From assembly GCF_900113635.1 (NCBI RefSeq), contig NZ_FOQA01000001.1:62001-126000 (forward strand): a stretch of 64,000 bases of DNA, read 5' to 3'. Both the position numbers and the translations under genes were made by a program. Each line of letters opens with the position of its first letter. Position 1 is the first letter of the stretch. The DNA comes from Tindallia magadiensis. Its GTDB lineage: Bacteria > Bacillota > Clostridia > Peptostreptococcales > Tindalliaceae. The notes under the pieces are model-generated. The model saw nothing but the letters and a program-made list of their open reading frames with translations, was not told where the DNA came from and did no database searches. Shown one piece after another: positions 1-9,526 of the stretch.

Positions 1-1275
1 GAATTGGTGTATCAATTACTAGGGAGCGAAAATGTAATTGATGATAAGTCGCATATAAATCATCTAAATAACATTTATGGTTTTGATATAGTTCAGGAAG
101 CCATAAAAGAAATAAAAGAGCTTCGTCAAGAAGGATTACTTTATTCTGAGGACTATGCGGATACTAATGCCATGAAACATCAGCCATCAGTTATTAAGGC
201 AATGTGCTTACACGTAGCTCATGATTGTAATTTATCCTGCGAATATTGCTTTGCAGCCGAAGGAACTTTTCACGGCAACAGAGAAATGATGTCTTTTGAA
301 ACTGGTAAAAAAGCACTTGTTTTCTTAGCTGAAAACTCAGGAAACCGAAAGCACTTAGAAGTGGATTTTTTTGGTGGAGAACCATTATTGAACTTTTCAC
401 TGATCCGGGAATTAGTTGATTTTGGAAGGGGTTTAGAGAAAAAAACAGGAAAGATTTTTCGGTTTACACTAACTACGAATGCCCTTGCCCTTACAGAAGA
501 TAAAATGGATTATATTAATGAGCATATGGACAATATTGTTTTAAGCATAGATGGACGAAAAGAAGTTAACGATAACCTTAGAAAAACACTATCAGGTAAC
601 GGGTCCTATGATTTGATTCAACCTAACATAAGCAAAATGGTTCAAAAAAGAGGGGATAAAGCCTATTTTGTTCGTGGTACCTTTACTGCAAAACACCTTG
701 ATTTTTCTTCGGATGTGGTGCATCTGGCAGATTTAGGTTATGATCAAATATCTGTGGAACCGGTAGTTGGACCTGCAGAAATGGAAACAACACTGAAGGA
801 AGCACACCTTCCTATCATAGAAAAAGAGTATGAAAAACTATCAGAAGAATACTTAAAACGAAAAAACACTAAAAATAAATTTCGATTCTTTCACTTTATG
901 CTAGACTTACAGCAAGGACCGTGCATGAAAAAAAGATCTTCAGGATGTGGTGCTGGTACAGAATATGTAGCGGTAACTCCTGAAGGTGAACTTTATCCCT
1001 GTCACCAATTTGTTGGTCAACATGAATTTTCTTTAGGAAATCTTGATACTGGTATCACAAACAAATGCCAACAACATAAGTTTGAAAATGCAACTGTTTA
1101 TGATAAAACGGACTGTGTGCAATGTTGGGCAAAATATTATTGCAGCGGTGGATGTCATGCAAATGCTTACTTCATGAACCATGACTTGAACAAACCCTAT
1201 CAGATGGGGTGTCAGATGGAAAAGATACGGTTAGAGACTGCGTTAACTATCATTGCAAGAGAAAGTGGGGAATAA
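1..1275 (+). CDS. scfB: SCIFF peptide maturase, radical SAM/SPASM (5' truncated)
   Basis: This radical SAM enzyme forms thioether cross-links in the small Cys-rich SCIFF ribosomal peptide found across Clostridia. The 4Fe-4S motif CNLSCEYC lies at about codons 76-83, followed by a glycine-rich FFGGEP motif. A C-terminal SPASM region has clustered Cys, including CGAGTEY and CVQCWAKYYCSGGC. The frame is open to the first base of the window and the visible start (TTG at 4) has no ribosome binding site, so the N-terminal 30-50 residues lie upstream. The precursor gene scfA would be expected just outside the window. The stop is 2 nt before the next gene, suggesting co-transcription. The family assignment is strong from motifs and context; the exact N-terminus cannot be seen. 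Confidence 0.9.
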   Translation, partial: ELVYQLLGSENVIDDKSHINHLNNIYGFDIVQEAIKEIKELRQEGLLYSEDYADTNAMKHQPSVIKAMCLHVAHDCNLSCEYCFAAEGTFHGNREMMSFETGKKALVFLAENSGNRKHLEVDFFGGEPLLNFSLIRELVDFGRGLEKKTGKIFRFTLTTNALALTEDKMDYINEHMDNIVLSIDGRKEVNDNLRKTLSGNGSYDLIQPNISKMVQKRGDKAYFVRGTFTAKHLDFSSDVVHLADLGYDQISVEPVVGPAEMETTLKEAHLPIIEKEYEKLSEEYLKRKNTKNKFRFFHFMLDLQQGPCMKKRSSGCGAGTEYVAVTPEGELYPCHQFVGQHEFSLGNLDTGITNKCQQHKFENATVYDKTDCVQCWAKYYCSGGCHANAYFMNHDLNKPYQMGCQMEKIRLETALTIIARESGE

Positions 1276-1277
1276 GA

Positions 1278-1787
1278 ATGCTTAAGGATTGTAATGGAAG
1301 GAAGCCGGAATGTCATAATTCATGCTTTATAGCCGAGACAGCTAGTGTCATTGGTAAGGTAGTCATGAAAGAAAATGCCAGTCTTTGGTATGGTGTCATT
1401 GCCAGAGGAGATTATAATGATATTTATATTGGAGAAGGTACAAATATACAAGATGGTTCCGTCATACATATTGCCTTCAATCATCCTACGGTGATAGGAG
1501 ATTATGTTACGGTTGGTCATAATGCAGTTATTCATGGTTGTCATATTGGGGATGAAGCTTTGATAGGTATGGGCGCTATTATCTTAAATGGCGCAACTAT
1601 AGGAAGTAAAAGCATCATTGCTGCTGGGAGTTTGGTGCCGGAAGGAAAAGAAATTCCACCAGGGGTCCTAGCGATGGGATCTCCTGCTAAAGTAGTAAGA
1701 AACTTGACAGAAGATGAAAAACAAAACATTCGTCTCTCCGCTGAAGATTATATAGGGTTTGCAAAAGAGCATAAGAAAGAAATATAG
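1278..1787 (+). CDS. Gamma-carbonic anhydrase family protein (left-handed beta-helix)
   Basis: A 169-residue hexapeptide-repeat protein of the gamma-carbonic anhydrase/YrdA-type family. Repeats of the (I/V)G-x(4) type fill the body. Three histidines that normally bind Zn are present, one in VIHIAF and two in GHNAVIHGC. The ATG at 1278 gives the usual family length; an in-frame extension to 1209 runs back inside the maturase gene and is rejected. A weak GTGGGG serves as ribosome binding site, and the gene starts 2 nt after the scfB stop. Many family members show little measurable carbonic anhydrase activity, so the true substrate is uncertain. Confidence 0.88.
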   Translation: MLKDCNGRKPECHNSCFIAETASVIGKVVMKENASLWYGVIARGDYNDIYIGEGTNIQDGSVIHIAFNHPTVIGDYVTVGHNAVIHGCHIGDEALIGMGAIILNGATIGSKSIIAAGSLVPEGKEIPPGVLAMGSPAKVVRNLTEDEKQNIRLSAEDYIGFAKEHKKEI

Positions 1788-1825
1788 AATTTTTTCTAAG
1801 AGAGTAAATTAAGGAGGTTTTTTAC

Positions 1826-3064
1826 ATGAAAGCAAAATATATCCTGATTTTTCTCATGATTATGTTTATTGCCATTGCTGGAGTTTTTACAGCTATTAAT
1901 GGATTAAGCATAGGAGAACGACAAATCAGTCCCGTGTCTGAAAGTATTAACCAAGGATTAGATCTGAGAGGCGGAGTGTTTGTTATATTTGAAGCAGATA
2001 CAGATGCTTCTGGTGAAGAACTGGATAGAATAATAGAACAAACGATTAGCGTCTTTAGAATGCGTGTTGATGGAATGGGTCTTACAGAACCGGTTATTGT
2101 ACGAGAAGGTGAAAGTAGAATAAGGGTTGAACTTCCTGGGGTGGAAGAAGTGCAAGAAGCTTTAGATATGATCGGAAGAACAGCTCAACTGGAATTTTTG
2201 ACGCCAAATGAACAAATTGTTCTTACTGGTGGCAATGTGACCGGTGCCAATGCAACTTATGTTGACGGAGAGGCAAATCCTGTTGTTAGGTTGGAACTAG
2301 ACAATGAAGGAGCAAAAAGTTTTGCAGATGCAACGGAAACCTATATAGGCGAACCGATATACATTATTTTAGATGATGAGATTATTTCGGCACCTATTGT
2401 TCGCTCCAGAATTCCAGAAGGTGTAGCGACTATTAGTGGTAACTTTACCATTGAAGAAGCTTCTAATCTGGCCGCTTTAATTAGAGCAGGGTCACTTCCT
2501 GTCAATTTAAATGAAGTTCAGACTTCAACCATTACGGCTACATTAGGAGTAGATGCGTTGAATAGAAGTATCGATGCCGCTAAAATAGGAATCGCTCTAG
2601 TGCTGATTTTTATGCTGGTTGTATATCGCTTACCTGGCTTGGTTGCCAATATTGCTTTGACTATCTATATATTGTTAGTACTGGGTATTTTTATATCCTT
2701 GAATGCAACCTTAACCTTACCGGGAATTGCAGCATTGATACTGTCCATTGGTATGGCTGTAGATGCAAATGTTATTATTTTTGAGAGAGTAAAAGAAGAA
2801 ATAGCTAACGGTAAAACCATTCGTGTATCAATTGATTCTGGGTTTAAGCGTGCCTTTACGACAATACTAGATGCCAATATAACAACCTTAATTGCCGGGA
2901 TCACTTTATATCAATTTGGAACCGGACCAATTCGAGGATTTGCTGTCATGCTTATGATTGGACTGGCAGTCAGCATGTTTACAGCAATGGTTGTTACAAG
3001 AGTCTTACTCAAATCTCTTGTAGCTACGAATCTGTTCAAAAATCCAAAATATTTTGGAGCGTAA
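1826..3064 (+). CDS. secD: Protein translocase subunit SecD
   Basis: SecD, 412 residues, is an RND-family membrane subunit that with SecF uses the proton or sodium motive force to assist Sec-dependent export. There is an N-terminal membrane segment (about 5-27), the conserved LDLRGGV motif after it, an extracellular domain of about 200 residues, and a C-terminal block of five membrane helices with the GMAVDANVIIFERVKEE signature. AAGGAGG lies 7 nt before the ATG. The gene pairs with secF 12 nt downstream. The length is typical of the shorter Firmicute SecD. Confidence 0.97.
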   Translation: MKAKYILIFLMIMFIAIAGVFTAINGLSIGERQISPVSESINQGLDLRGGVFVIFEADTDASGEELDRIIEQTISVFRMRVDGMGLTEPVIVREGESRIRVELPGVEEVQEALDMIGRTAQLEFLTPNEQIVLTGGNVTGANATYVDGEANPVVRLELDNEGAKSFADATETYIGEPIYIILDDEIISAPIVRSRIPEGVATISGNFTIEEASNLAALIRAGSLPVNLNEVQTSTITATLGVDALNRSIDAAKIGIALVLIFMLVVYRLPGLVANIALTIYILLVLGIFISLNATLTLPGIAALILSIGMAVDANVIIFERVKEEIANGKTIRVSIDSGFKRAFTTILDANITTLIAGITLYQFGTGPIRGFAVMLMIGLAVSMFTAMVVTRVLLKSLVATNLFKNPKYFGA

Positions 3065-3076
3065 GGAGGGAATACA

Positions 3077-3961
3077 ATGGAAATAATTCATAGAAAAAAA
3101 ATATGGTTTTCTATATCAGCAATGATCATGTTGGTAGCTATTTTATTTATCGCTTTTGCTGGAGTCAACACAGGGATAGATTTTACCGGTGGAACGATTA
3201 TGGAGTTTGATTTTAATCAGCAAGTAGAAGTCAGTGATATTCGTCAGATAACAGATACCTTTGATACGGATGCGAGTATTAACTTTATAGGTTCAGGACA
3301 AGAACAAGTCCAGATACGAACCATCATCGATATGAACCATCAAGAAAGAATGAAGGTTTTTAGTATGTTGCAAGAAACTTATGACATTATCGAAGATGAT
3401 TTTATAAGGGCAGAACAATTTGGTCCATCAATTGGCAAAGAAATTCAGAATAGAGCATATCTATCCATTTTAATTGCTTCTATTGGGATGCTTATCTATA
3501 TCACCCTTCGGTTTGAGTTGAGTTTTGGTCTGGCAGCTATTGCTGCATTGTTACATGATATATTGATAGTGGTTGCCATATTTATCATTTTTCAAATACC
3601 CATCAATAGTCCTTTTGTAGCGGCAATGTTAACGGTATTAGGTTATTCTATCAACGACACAATTGTTGTTTTTGACCGCATACGTGAAAATCGAAAGATA
3701 ATGAAGAAGTATGATTATGTAAGCTTAACGACAGAAAGTATTCGACAGACCGTTCGACGCTCTTTATACACTTCCGCAACCACGCTTATAACTATTATAG
3801 CGTTATATATTCTGGGCGTACCTATGATTAAAGATTTTGCTTTGCCTTTAATAGCAGGTATTATTAGTGGTACGTATTCCTCCATTTTTATAGCAAGTCC
3901 TATTTGGGTTATGCTGAAGGAACGATCAAAAGACCCTAGTAAAAGTTTTTCTAAAGCTTAA
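3077..3961 (+). CDS. secF: Protein translocase subunit SecF
   Basis: SecF, 294 residues, is the partner of SecD. The N-terminal helix is followed by the diagnostic GIDFTGGTIMEF motif, and the C-terminal membrane half holds GYSINDTIVVFDRIREN. AAGGAGGG precedes the ATG. A hairpin terminator directly follows the stop, so secDF ends a transcription unit here. In many Clostridia recJ follows secF before apt; here it does not. Confidence 0.97.
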   Translation: MEIIHRKKIWFSISAMIMLVAILFIAFAGVNTGIDFTGGTIMEFDFNQQVEVSDIRQITDTFDTDASINFIGSGQEQVQIRTIIDMNHQERMKVFSMLQETYDIIEDDFIRAEQFGPSIGKEIQNRAYLSILIASIGMLIYITLRFELSFGLAAIAALLHDILIVVAIFIIFQIPINSPFVAAMLTVLGYSINDTIVVFDRIRENRKIMKKYDYVSLTTESIRQTVRRSLYTSATTLITIIALYILGVPMIKDFALPLIAGIISGTYSSIFIASPIWVMLKERSKDPSKSFSKA

Positions 3962-3962
3962 G

Positions 3963-4000
3963 ATAGAAACAGCGATCCTTTAGGGATGGCTGTTTCTATT
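3963..4000 (+). terminator. Rho-independent terminator after secF
   Basis: A perfect 11-bp stem (ATAGAAACAGC at 3963-3973 with GCTGTTTCTAT at 3989-3999) begins 2 nt after the secF stop. The T-tract after it is weak and interrupted. It separates secDF from the apt promoter. Confidence 0.8.
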
Positions 4001-4055
4001 ATCAATGAAATTCATTTTTCTAAAGAAATAGTTTAGATAAAACAACTATTCAATA

Positions 4056-4084
4056 TTGAATAAATTGTCTCAAATCGATATAAT
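4056..4084 (+). promoter_or_regulatory. Sigma-A promoter for apt-relA operon
   Basis: TTGAAT (4056-4061) and a perfect TATAAT (4079-4084) are separated by 17 bp, 42 bp before the apt ATG and downstream of the secF terminator. Confidence 0.7.
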
Positions 4085-4125
4085 TATAGTATTATCCAAT
4101 TTAACAAAAATAAGGGAGGTACACT

Positions 4126-4644
4126 ATGCAACTCCAAAATAAAATTCGCGAGATTCAGGATTTTCCTCAAAAAGGTATTAATTTTAAGGATATTACGACT
4201 CTGTTAAAAGATTCAAATGCATTAAAAAAAATGATCGACGATTTATGTGAACCATTAAAAGATCAAAAAATTGACTTAGTCGTAGGACCTGAGTCAAGAG
4301 GATTTATTGTCGGAGTACCGATAGCGTATCTCTTAAATGCAGGTTTTGTTCCGGTGCGCAAACCAGGAAAACTTCCGGCAGCTATAAGAAAATATGAATA
4401 TGAGCTAGAATATGGAACCGATTCTTTAGAAATACATGAAGATGCTATTACTCCAGGTCAACGAGTTGTCATTGTTGATGATTTGCTTGCTACAGGGGGG
4501 ACTATGAAAGCAACAGCAAAATTGATTGAACAACTTGGCGGAGAAGTGGTATCCATGCAATTCTTGATGGAATTAACATTTCTAAATGGACGTGAAAACC
4601 TAAAAGGATATCCTATACGAAGCCTTATTTCCTATGATAAGTAA
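4126..4644 (+). CDS. apt: Adenine phosphoribosyltransferase
   Basis: Apt, 172 residues, converts adenine and PRPP to AMP in purine salvage. The PRPP loop VVIVDDLLATGGT is at about residues 107-119, preceded by the ESRGF motif. The length is exactly typical. AGGGAGG precedes the ATG, and a sigma-A promoter lies 42 bp upstream. It is followed 36 nt later by the (p)ppGpp synthetase gene, the standard Firmicute order. Confidence 0.97.
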   Translation: MQLQNKIREIQDFPQKGINFKDITTLLKDSNALKKMIDDLCEPLKDQKIDLVVGPESRGFIVGVPIAYLLNAGFVPVRKPGKLPAAIRKYEYELEYGTDSLEIHEDAITPGQRVVIVDDLLATGGTMKATAKLIEQLGGEVVSMQFLMELTFLNGRENLKGYPIRSLISYDK

Positions 4645-4680
4645 GCGTAAATATTTTGCTGAAAGGTAGGTGAGTACATC

Positions 4681-6861
4681 ATGCTCGAAAATTTAATTAC
4701 GATGATTGAAGAACATAACCCCAACTGTGATGTTGAATTGATTATACGCGCATATCAATTTGCTGAAAGTGCCCATGAAGGGCAGTACAGAAAATCTGGT
4801 GATCGCTATTTCTCTCACCCTGTAGAAGTAGCAAAAATCTTAATCCAACTACAGATGGATAGTAGTACTATTGCAGCAGGCTTATTGCATGATGTACTGG
4901 AAGATACACCAAACAGCTATGAAGCAATGAAGCTAGAGTTTGGGGAAGAAATTGCAGAGCTAGTGGAAGGTGTAACAAAATTAACAAAAATGAATTTTGA
5001 ATCAAAAGAAGAAAAACAAGCTGAAAACTTACGTAAAATGTTCGTGGCAATGGCAAAAGATATTCGTGTTGTATTAATAAAGCTTGCCGATAGACTTCAT
5101 AACATGAGAACACTTAAATTTCAAAGTGATGATAAAAAGAAAGAAAAAGCACGAGAGACATTGGAGATATTTGCCCCTATTGCACATCGACTTGGAATGT
5201 CTAAAATTAAATGGGAACTGGAAGACCTAAGCCTCCTTTATATTGATCCACAAGGATATTATGATTTAGTAGACAAAGTGGCTAAAAAGAGAGAAGAAAG
5301 AGAAGCCTTTATTAATTCTATTATCAAAGACTTACACATAAAATTAACTGATTTTAATATTGATAGCGAAATTTTTGGAAGACCAAAACATTTTTATAGT
5401 ATTTACAAAAAAATGGTTAATCATGGGAAAGCTTTTGAAGAAATATTTGACTTTCTGGCCATTAGAATATTGGTAGATAATATAAAGGATTGTTATGGTG
5501 TGTTAGGTGTTGTTCACACAATCTGGAAGCCAATTCCAGGACGATTTAAGGACTATATAGCCATGCCTAAACCCAATATGTATCAGTCTCTTCATACTAC
5601 AGTTATTGGTCCAAAAGGAGAACCCTTTGAAATTCAAATAAGAACTTATGAAATGAATAATATTGCTGAATTCGGGATAGCTGCACATTGGAAATATAAA
5701 GAAGGACAAAGCGGAGAAGATGAAGGAACCAATATTGATGAAAAACTTACCTGGTTAAGTCAAATGATGGAATGGGAAAAAGAGACAAAAGATCCGGCGG
5801 AGTTTATGGAGTCTTTACGGATTGATTTATTTACCAATGAAGTTTTTGTATTCACACCCAAAGGAAAAGTAATTGATTTGCCCGCAGGTTCAACACCGAT
5901 TGATTTTGCCTATAAAATTCATAGCGATATTGGAAATAAATGTGTAGGAGCGAAAGTTGACGGCAGAATTGTACCTCTTAATTATAAATTAAAGAATGGT
6001 AATATTATTGAAGTATTAACTTCTACAAATAGTAATGGTCCTAGTCGAGACTGGCTTAAAATTGTTCAAAGTTCTCAAGCAAAAACAAAAATAAAACAAT
6101 GGTTTAAAAAAGAACGTCGTGATGAAAATATATCTAAGGGAAGAGATATGTTGGAGCGAGAAGTAAAAAGAATGAACGTTCCTGTAGCCTTGGCGTTAAA
6201 AGAAAAACCACTTACAGCCATTGCTAATCGAATGAGCTTACATGGTTCGGAGGATCTGTACGCTGCCATTGGATATGGTGGCATTACGTTGGCTCAGGTG
6301 ACACCTAAAATCAGAGAGTATATTAAAAACCAGGTTCCAGCAGAGGAATTAGAAAAATACATTCCTATTTCTCCGAAAAAAGAAGTTGAAAAGAAAAAAA
6401 CTGGAACGAAAAGTTCAGGTGTGAGCATTAGAGGTGTCGATAATTTAATGATACGTTTTTCTAAATGCTGCAATCCGGTTCCTGGTGATGATATCATTGG
6501 TTATATTACTAGAGGAAGAGGCGTATCGGTTCATCGAAAAGATTGTCCAAGCTTAATGGAAAGCCCTGAAAAAGATCAAAGAACCATAGAGGTAGATTGG
6601 GACTCAGACACTGAAATAGAGTTTCAAGCAGAACTGCAAGTGAATGCAAATGATCGTAAAGGTTTATTAAGAGAAATAACACAGATTTTAACTGATGATA
6701 AAATTGCTGTGAATTCTCTAAATGCAAGAACAAATAATAAGGAACATACAGCAACCATGAATTTGGTGGTAGAAATCAGTAGTACAGAAGAATTGGAAAA
6801 ACTCCGTAAAACACTAAAAAGCCTAGAAGGTGTTAAAGACGTTTTTCGAGTTAAAACATAG
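4681..6861 (+). CDS. relA: Bifunctional (p)ppGpp synthetase/hydrolase RelA/SpoT
   Basis: A 726-residue Rel enzyme that makes and degrades (p)ppGpp in the stringent response. In order it has an HD hydrolase domain (FSHPVEVA, then LLHDVLEDT, about residues 45-80), the synthetase domain with RFKDYIAMPKPNMYQSLH (about 280-310), a TGS domain (FTPKGKVIDLPAGSTPIDFAY, about 390-450), a conserved Cys pair (SKCCNPVPGD) and a C-terminal ACT domain. An intact HD motif argues for a bifunctional Rel. It lies in the apt-rel-dtd-MBL order. Confidence 0.97.
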   Translation: MLENLITMIEEHNPNCDVELIIRAYQFAESAHEGQYRKSGDRYFSHPVEVAKILIQLQMDSSTIAAGLLHDVLEDTPNSYEAMKLEFGEEIAELVEGVTKLTKMNFESKEEKQAENLRKMFVAMAKDIRVVLIKLADRLHNMRTLKFQSDDKKKEKARETLEIFAPIAHRLGMSKIKWELEDLSLLYIDPQGYYDLVDKVAKKREEREAFINSIIKDLHIKLTDFNIDSEIFGRPKHFYSIYKKMVNHGKAFEEIFDFLAIRILVDNIKDCYGVLGVVHTIWKPIPGRFKDYIAMPKPNMYQSLHTTVIGPKGEPFEIQIRTYEMNNIAEFGIAAHWKYKEGQSGEDEGTNIDEKLTWLSQMMEWEKETKDPAEFMESLRIDLFTNEVFVFTPKGKVIDLPAGSTPIDFAYKIHSDIGNKCVGAKVDGRIVPLNYKLKNGNIIEVLTSTNSNGPSRDWLKIVQSSQAKTKIKQWFKKERRDENISKGRDMLEREVKRMNVPVALALKEKPLTAIANRMSLHGSEDLYAAIGYGGITLAQVTPKIREYIKNQVPAEELEKYIPISPKKEVEKKKTGTKSSGVSIRGVDNLMIRFSKCCNPVPGDDIIGYITRGRGVSVHRKDCPSLMESPEKDQRTIEVDWDSDTEIEFQAELQVNANDRKGLLREITQILTDDKIAVNSLNARTNNKEHTATMNLVVEISSTEELEKLRKTLKSLEGVKDVFRVKT

Positions 6862-6880
6862 ACAATAGGGAGGAGCACTA

Positions 6881-7330
6881 ATGAGAGCAGTTGTACAGCG
6901 CATAAAATCAGGTTGTGTATCAGTTGACGATAAAGTAGTAGGTGCTATTTCGCATGGCCTTTTAGTATATTTAGGAGTCGGAAAAGAAGATTCTGATAAA
7001 GATATTGATTATATGGCTGAAAAAATAATAAACCTTCGAATTTTCGAGGATGAAGAAGGAAAAATGAATCAGTCTCTTATAGATATCCAAGGTGAAATGT
7101 TATGCATATCACAATTTACATTATGGGGAGATTGTCGCAAAGGCAGAAGACCGAGCTTTACAGATGCTCAAGAGCCTAAAGAAGCAGATCGATCCTATAA
7201 AAAGTTTGTTGAAACTTGCCGCGAAAAAGGGGTAAAGGTTGAAACGGGAGTGTTTCAGGCGCATATGGAAGTTTCCTCAGTTAATGATGGACCCGTGACT
7301 ATGTTAATTGACAGTGCAAAAAAATTTTAG
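6881..7330 (+). CDS. dtd: D-aminoacyl-tRNA deacylase
   Basis: DTD, 149 residues, hydrolyses D-aminoacyl-tRNA. The active-site signature [17 protein letters not shown] and the C-terminal NDGPVT motif are both present. GGGAGGAG lies 6 nt before the ATG, 19 nt after relA. D-amino acid tRNA editing may matter in a cell that produces D-ornithine (see the orr gene), but that link is inference. Confidence 0.97.
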   Translation: MRAVVQRIKSGCVSVDDKVVGAISHGLLVYLGVGKEDSDKDIDYMAEKIINLRIFEDEEGKMNQSLIDIQGEMLCISQFTLWGDCRKGRRPSFTDAQEPKEADRSYKKFVETCREKGVKVETGVFQAHMEVSSVNDGPVTMLIDSAKKF

Positions 7331-7362
7331 TAAAAAAGAATTGAAACGGAGGAAAGAACTAC

Positions 7363-7983
7363 ATGTTTTCTTATGAAAAGATAATTACAGGACCTTTACA
7401 AGTAAATACCTATCTCGTTACAGATGATAAGACTAGTGAATGTATTGTTATTGATCCAGGTGGAGAGGCTACCGAAATTATAGCAATGGCAGATAAGAAG
7501 GGATGGAAGATCACAAAAATTGTTTTAACTCACGGACATGGCGATCATATTGGAGGACTTGATCAATTGAAAAAAGAATTAAATGTCCCTATTTATATTC
7601 ATGAAAAAGACGCCCCCATGATCGAAGATGGACAACGAAATTTCACAGCGATGATGGGTGATGTAGTCGAAATTTCGGCAGATCATTTTCTAGCTGATGG
7701 AGATACTATTGAGCTTGGAAACTCAGTTGTTAATGTTATTCATACTCCTGGGCATACACAAGGCGGAATTTGCTTGTTAGCAGATAAGATGCTTTTTTCA
7801 GGAGACACTTTGTTTATGCATTCTATTGGACGTACTGATTTAGAAGGAGGAAACCTCTTTCAGCTTCTAGGATCAATCAAAAATAAGTTATTAGTCTTAG
7901 ACGAAACAATAAGAGTATTTCCTGGGCATGGACCTGATACTACGATAAAATTAGAAAAAACAAGAAATCCTCATCTGCAGTAA
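7363..7983 (+). CDS. MBL-fold metallo-hydrolase (glyoxalase II-like)
   Basis: A 206-residue metallo-beta-lactamase-fold hydrolase. The THGHGDHIGG motif (HxHxDH) is at about residues 57-66, with further ligands in HTPGHTQGG and SGDTLF and a terminal FPGHGPDT. This is the short YcbL/GloB-like family that follows dtd in many Clostridia. The natural substrate is not established for the family. Confidence 0.9.
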   Translation: MFSYEKIITGPLQVNTYLVTDDKTSECIVIDPGGEATEIIAMADKKGWKITKIVLTHGHGDHIGGLDQLKKELNVPIYIHEKDAPMIEDGQRNFTAMMGDVVEISADHFLADGDTIELGNSVVNVIHTPGHTQGGICLLADKMLFSGDTLFMHSIGRTDLEGGNLFQLLGSIKNKLLVLDETIRVFPGHGPDTTIKLEKTRNPHLQ

Positions 7984-8024
7984 GAGAAAGAAATATGCTT
8001 TTTTTCTAAAGGATGGAACTGTTA

Positions 8025-9512
8025 ATGAAGCTATCAATTATTGTAGAAAAAATATCAGAAGTGCATGAATTACGAGAAATGACTCGACTATTTCTTTCGG
8101 ATCAAGATTTTAAAGTGATTCAAAAATCAGAAGAAGAGGAAAAACTCTTTTCTTCTGAAATAAAGATGCGCATATGTACACGATATGATGAAAACAACAC
8201 AAAAATAACGATTGAGATAACGGGAAAAGCAGAAGAAAATAAAACAATCACCTTCAAAACAGAAGCCGATCTGTTAAAACAGAAAAAAAACGAGAAAAAC
8301 AAGCTCAAAAGAATGATATATGACCGTTTACAATTATGGTTTCCAACAGACTTATCCTGGGGAATGTTGACAGGCGTCAGACCAGTAAAAGTAGCACATG
8401 AAAAGTTGCGTCAATTTACAAGTAAAGAATATGCCATAAAGATGATTATGGAAGAAACAATGATGAAAAAAGAAAAAGCAACATTAATTACTGAAATGGC
8501 CACTCTTCAAAATGAATATGTATTACCTATAAAAGAAGATAATATCAGCCTTTACATCAATTTTCCGATTTGTCCGAGCAAGTGCAGTTACTGTTCATTT
8601 GCATCACAATCACTAAAGTCGAAAGATGATCCAATAGTAGATAAATATTTAGAAGGATTATTTAAGGAAATGGAAATCGTTTTGATGGGGCTTAAGCAAA
8701 GAAACAAAGAAGTTCAAAGTTTGTACATTGGTGGAGGAACACCGTCTGTTCTATCTTGTAGCCAATTAGAAAGTTTTTTGAATAAGCTTAATAGTTTGTG
8801 GGACTTAAATAAGATCAATGAAATTACCTTTGAAGGAGGTAGACCAGATACACTAGATGATGATAAACTTAAACTTTTAGCTGATTATCCGGTTCATCGA
8901 ATTAGTATCAATCCACAAACACTTCATGATCAAACCCTGCAAAGAATAAACCGTCATCACTCCGTGCAGGATTTTTTTAATGTATACGAATCGGCGATTC
9001 GTTTTGGTCATCAGAACATTAATGTTGATGTTATTATGGGGCTCCCTGGAGAAACACCGGATAAGTTTCTTGATACATTATATTTATTGAAATCTTTGGA
9101 ATTGGAAAGTTTTACGGTTCATGCGCTGGCAATGAAAAAAAATGCAAGTTTAAGACAACAAAATTATCAATTTGAGTGGATAGCCGAAGAAGCAAAAAAA
9201 GTGATGGAGCAAGTATATCGTTTTGCAGTAATAGAAAAACTGGAACCTTATTATTTATATCGACAGAAACAAATGTTAGCTAACATGGAAAATGTAGGGT
9301 TTGCAAAAAAAGGAAAAGCTTCAATATATAACATTTTAATGATGGAAGAAATTCAGACGGTTTTAGGAATTGGAGCAGGTGCCGTTTCAAAATTGATATT
9401 TCCAAAAGAAAACAGAGTACAAAGAGTTCCTGGAATAAAAGATATTCTAGTGTACTTAAATCGACTTCATTTGCAACGAGAAAAATGGGAACAAATACTA
9501 GATCAATTATAA
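8025..9512 (+). CDS. hemZ: HemZ, oxygen-independent coproporphyrinogen dehydrogenase-like radical SAM
   Basis: A radical SAM protein of the HemZ branch of the HemN superfamily, 495 residues from the ATG at 8025. CPSKCSYC (CxxxCxxC) is in the middle, followed by IGGGTPSVL and the HemZ-type EGGRPDTL motif. An upstream in-frame ATG at 8013 sits directly against the AAAGG ribosome binding site, so 8025, which leaves about 12 nt, is the more plausible start. The N-terminal about 160 residues are the HemZ-specific extension. It is followed 14 nt later by aspS; hisS, commonly between the two, is absent. Confidence 0.9.
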   Translation: MKLSIIVEKISEVHELREMTRLFLSDQDFKVIQKSEEEEKLFSSEIKMRICTRYDENNTKITIEITGKAEENKTITFKTEADLLKQKKNEKNKLKRMIYDRLQLWFPTDLSWGMLTGVRPVKVAHEKLRQFTSKEYAIKMIMEETMMKKEKATLITEMATLQNEYVLPIKEDNISLYINFPICPSKCSYCSFASQSLKSKDDPIVDKYLEGLFKEMEIVLMGLKQRNKEVQSLYIGGGTPSVLSCSQLESFLNKLNSLWDLNKINEITFEGGRPDTLDDDKLKLLADYPVHRISINPQTLHDQTLQRINRHHSVQDFFNVYESAIRFGHQNINVDVIMGLPGETPDKFLDTLYLLKSLELESFTVHALAMKKNASLRQQNYQFEWIAEEAKKVMEQVYRFAVIEKLEPYYLYRQKQMLANMENVGFAKKGKASIYNILMMEEIQTVLGIGAGAVSKLIFPKENRVQRVPGIKDILVYLNRLHLQREKWEQILDQL

Positions 9513-9526
9513 AGGAGTGAAGATGT

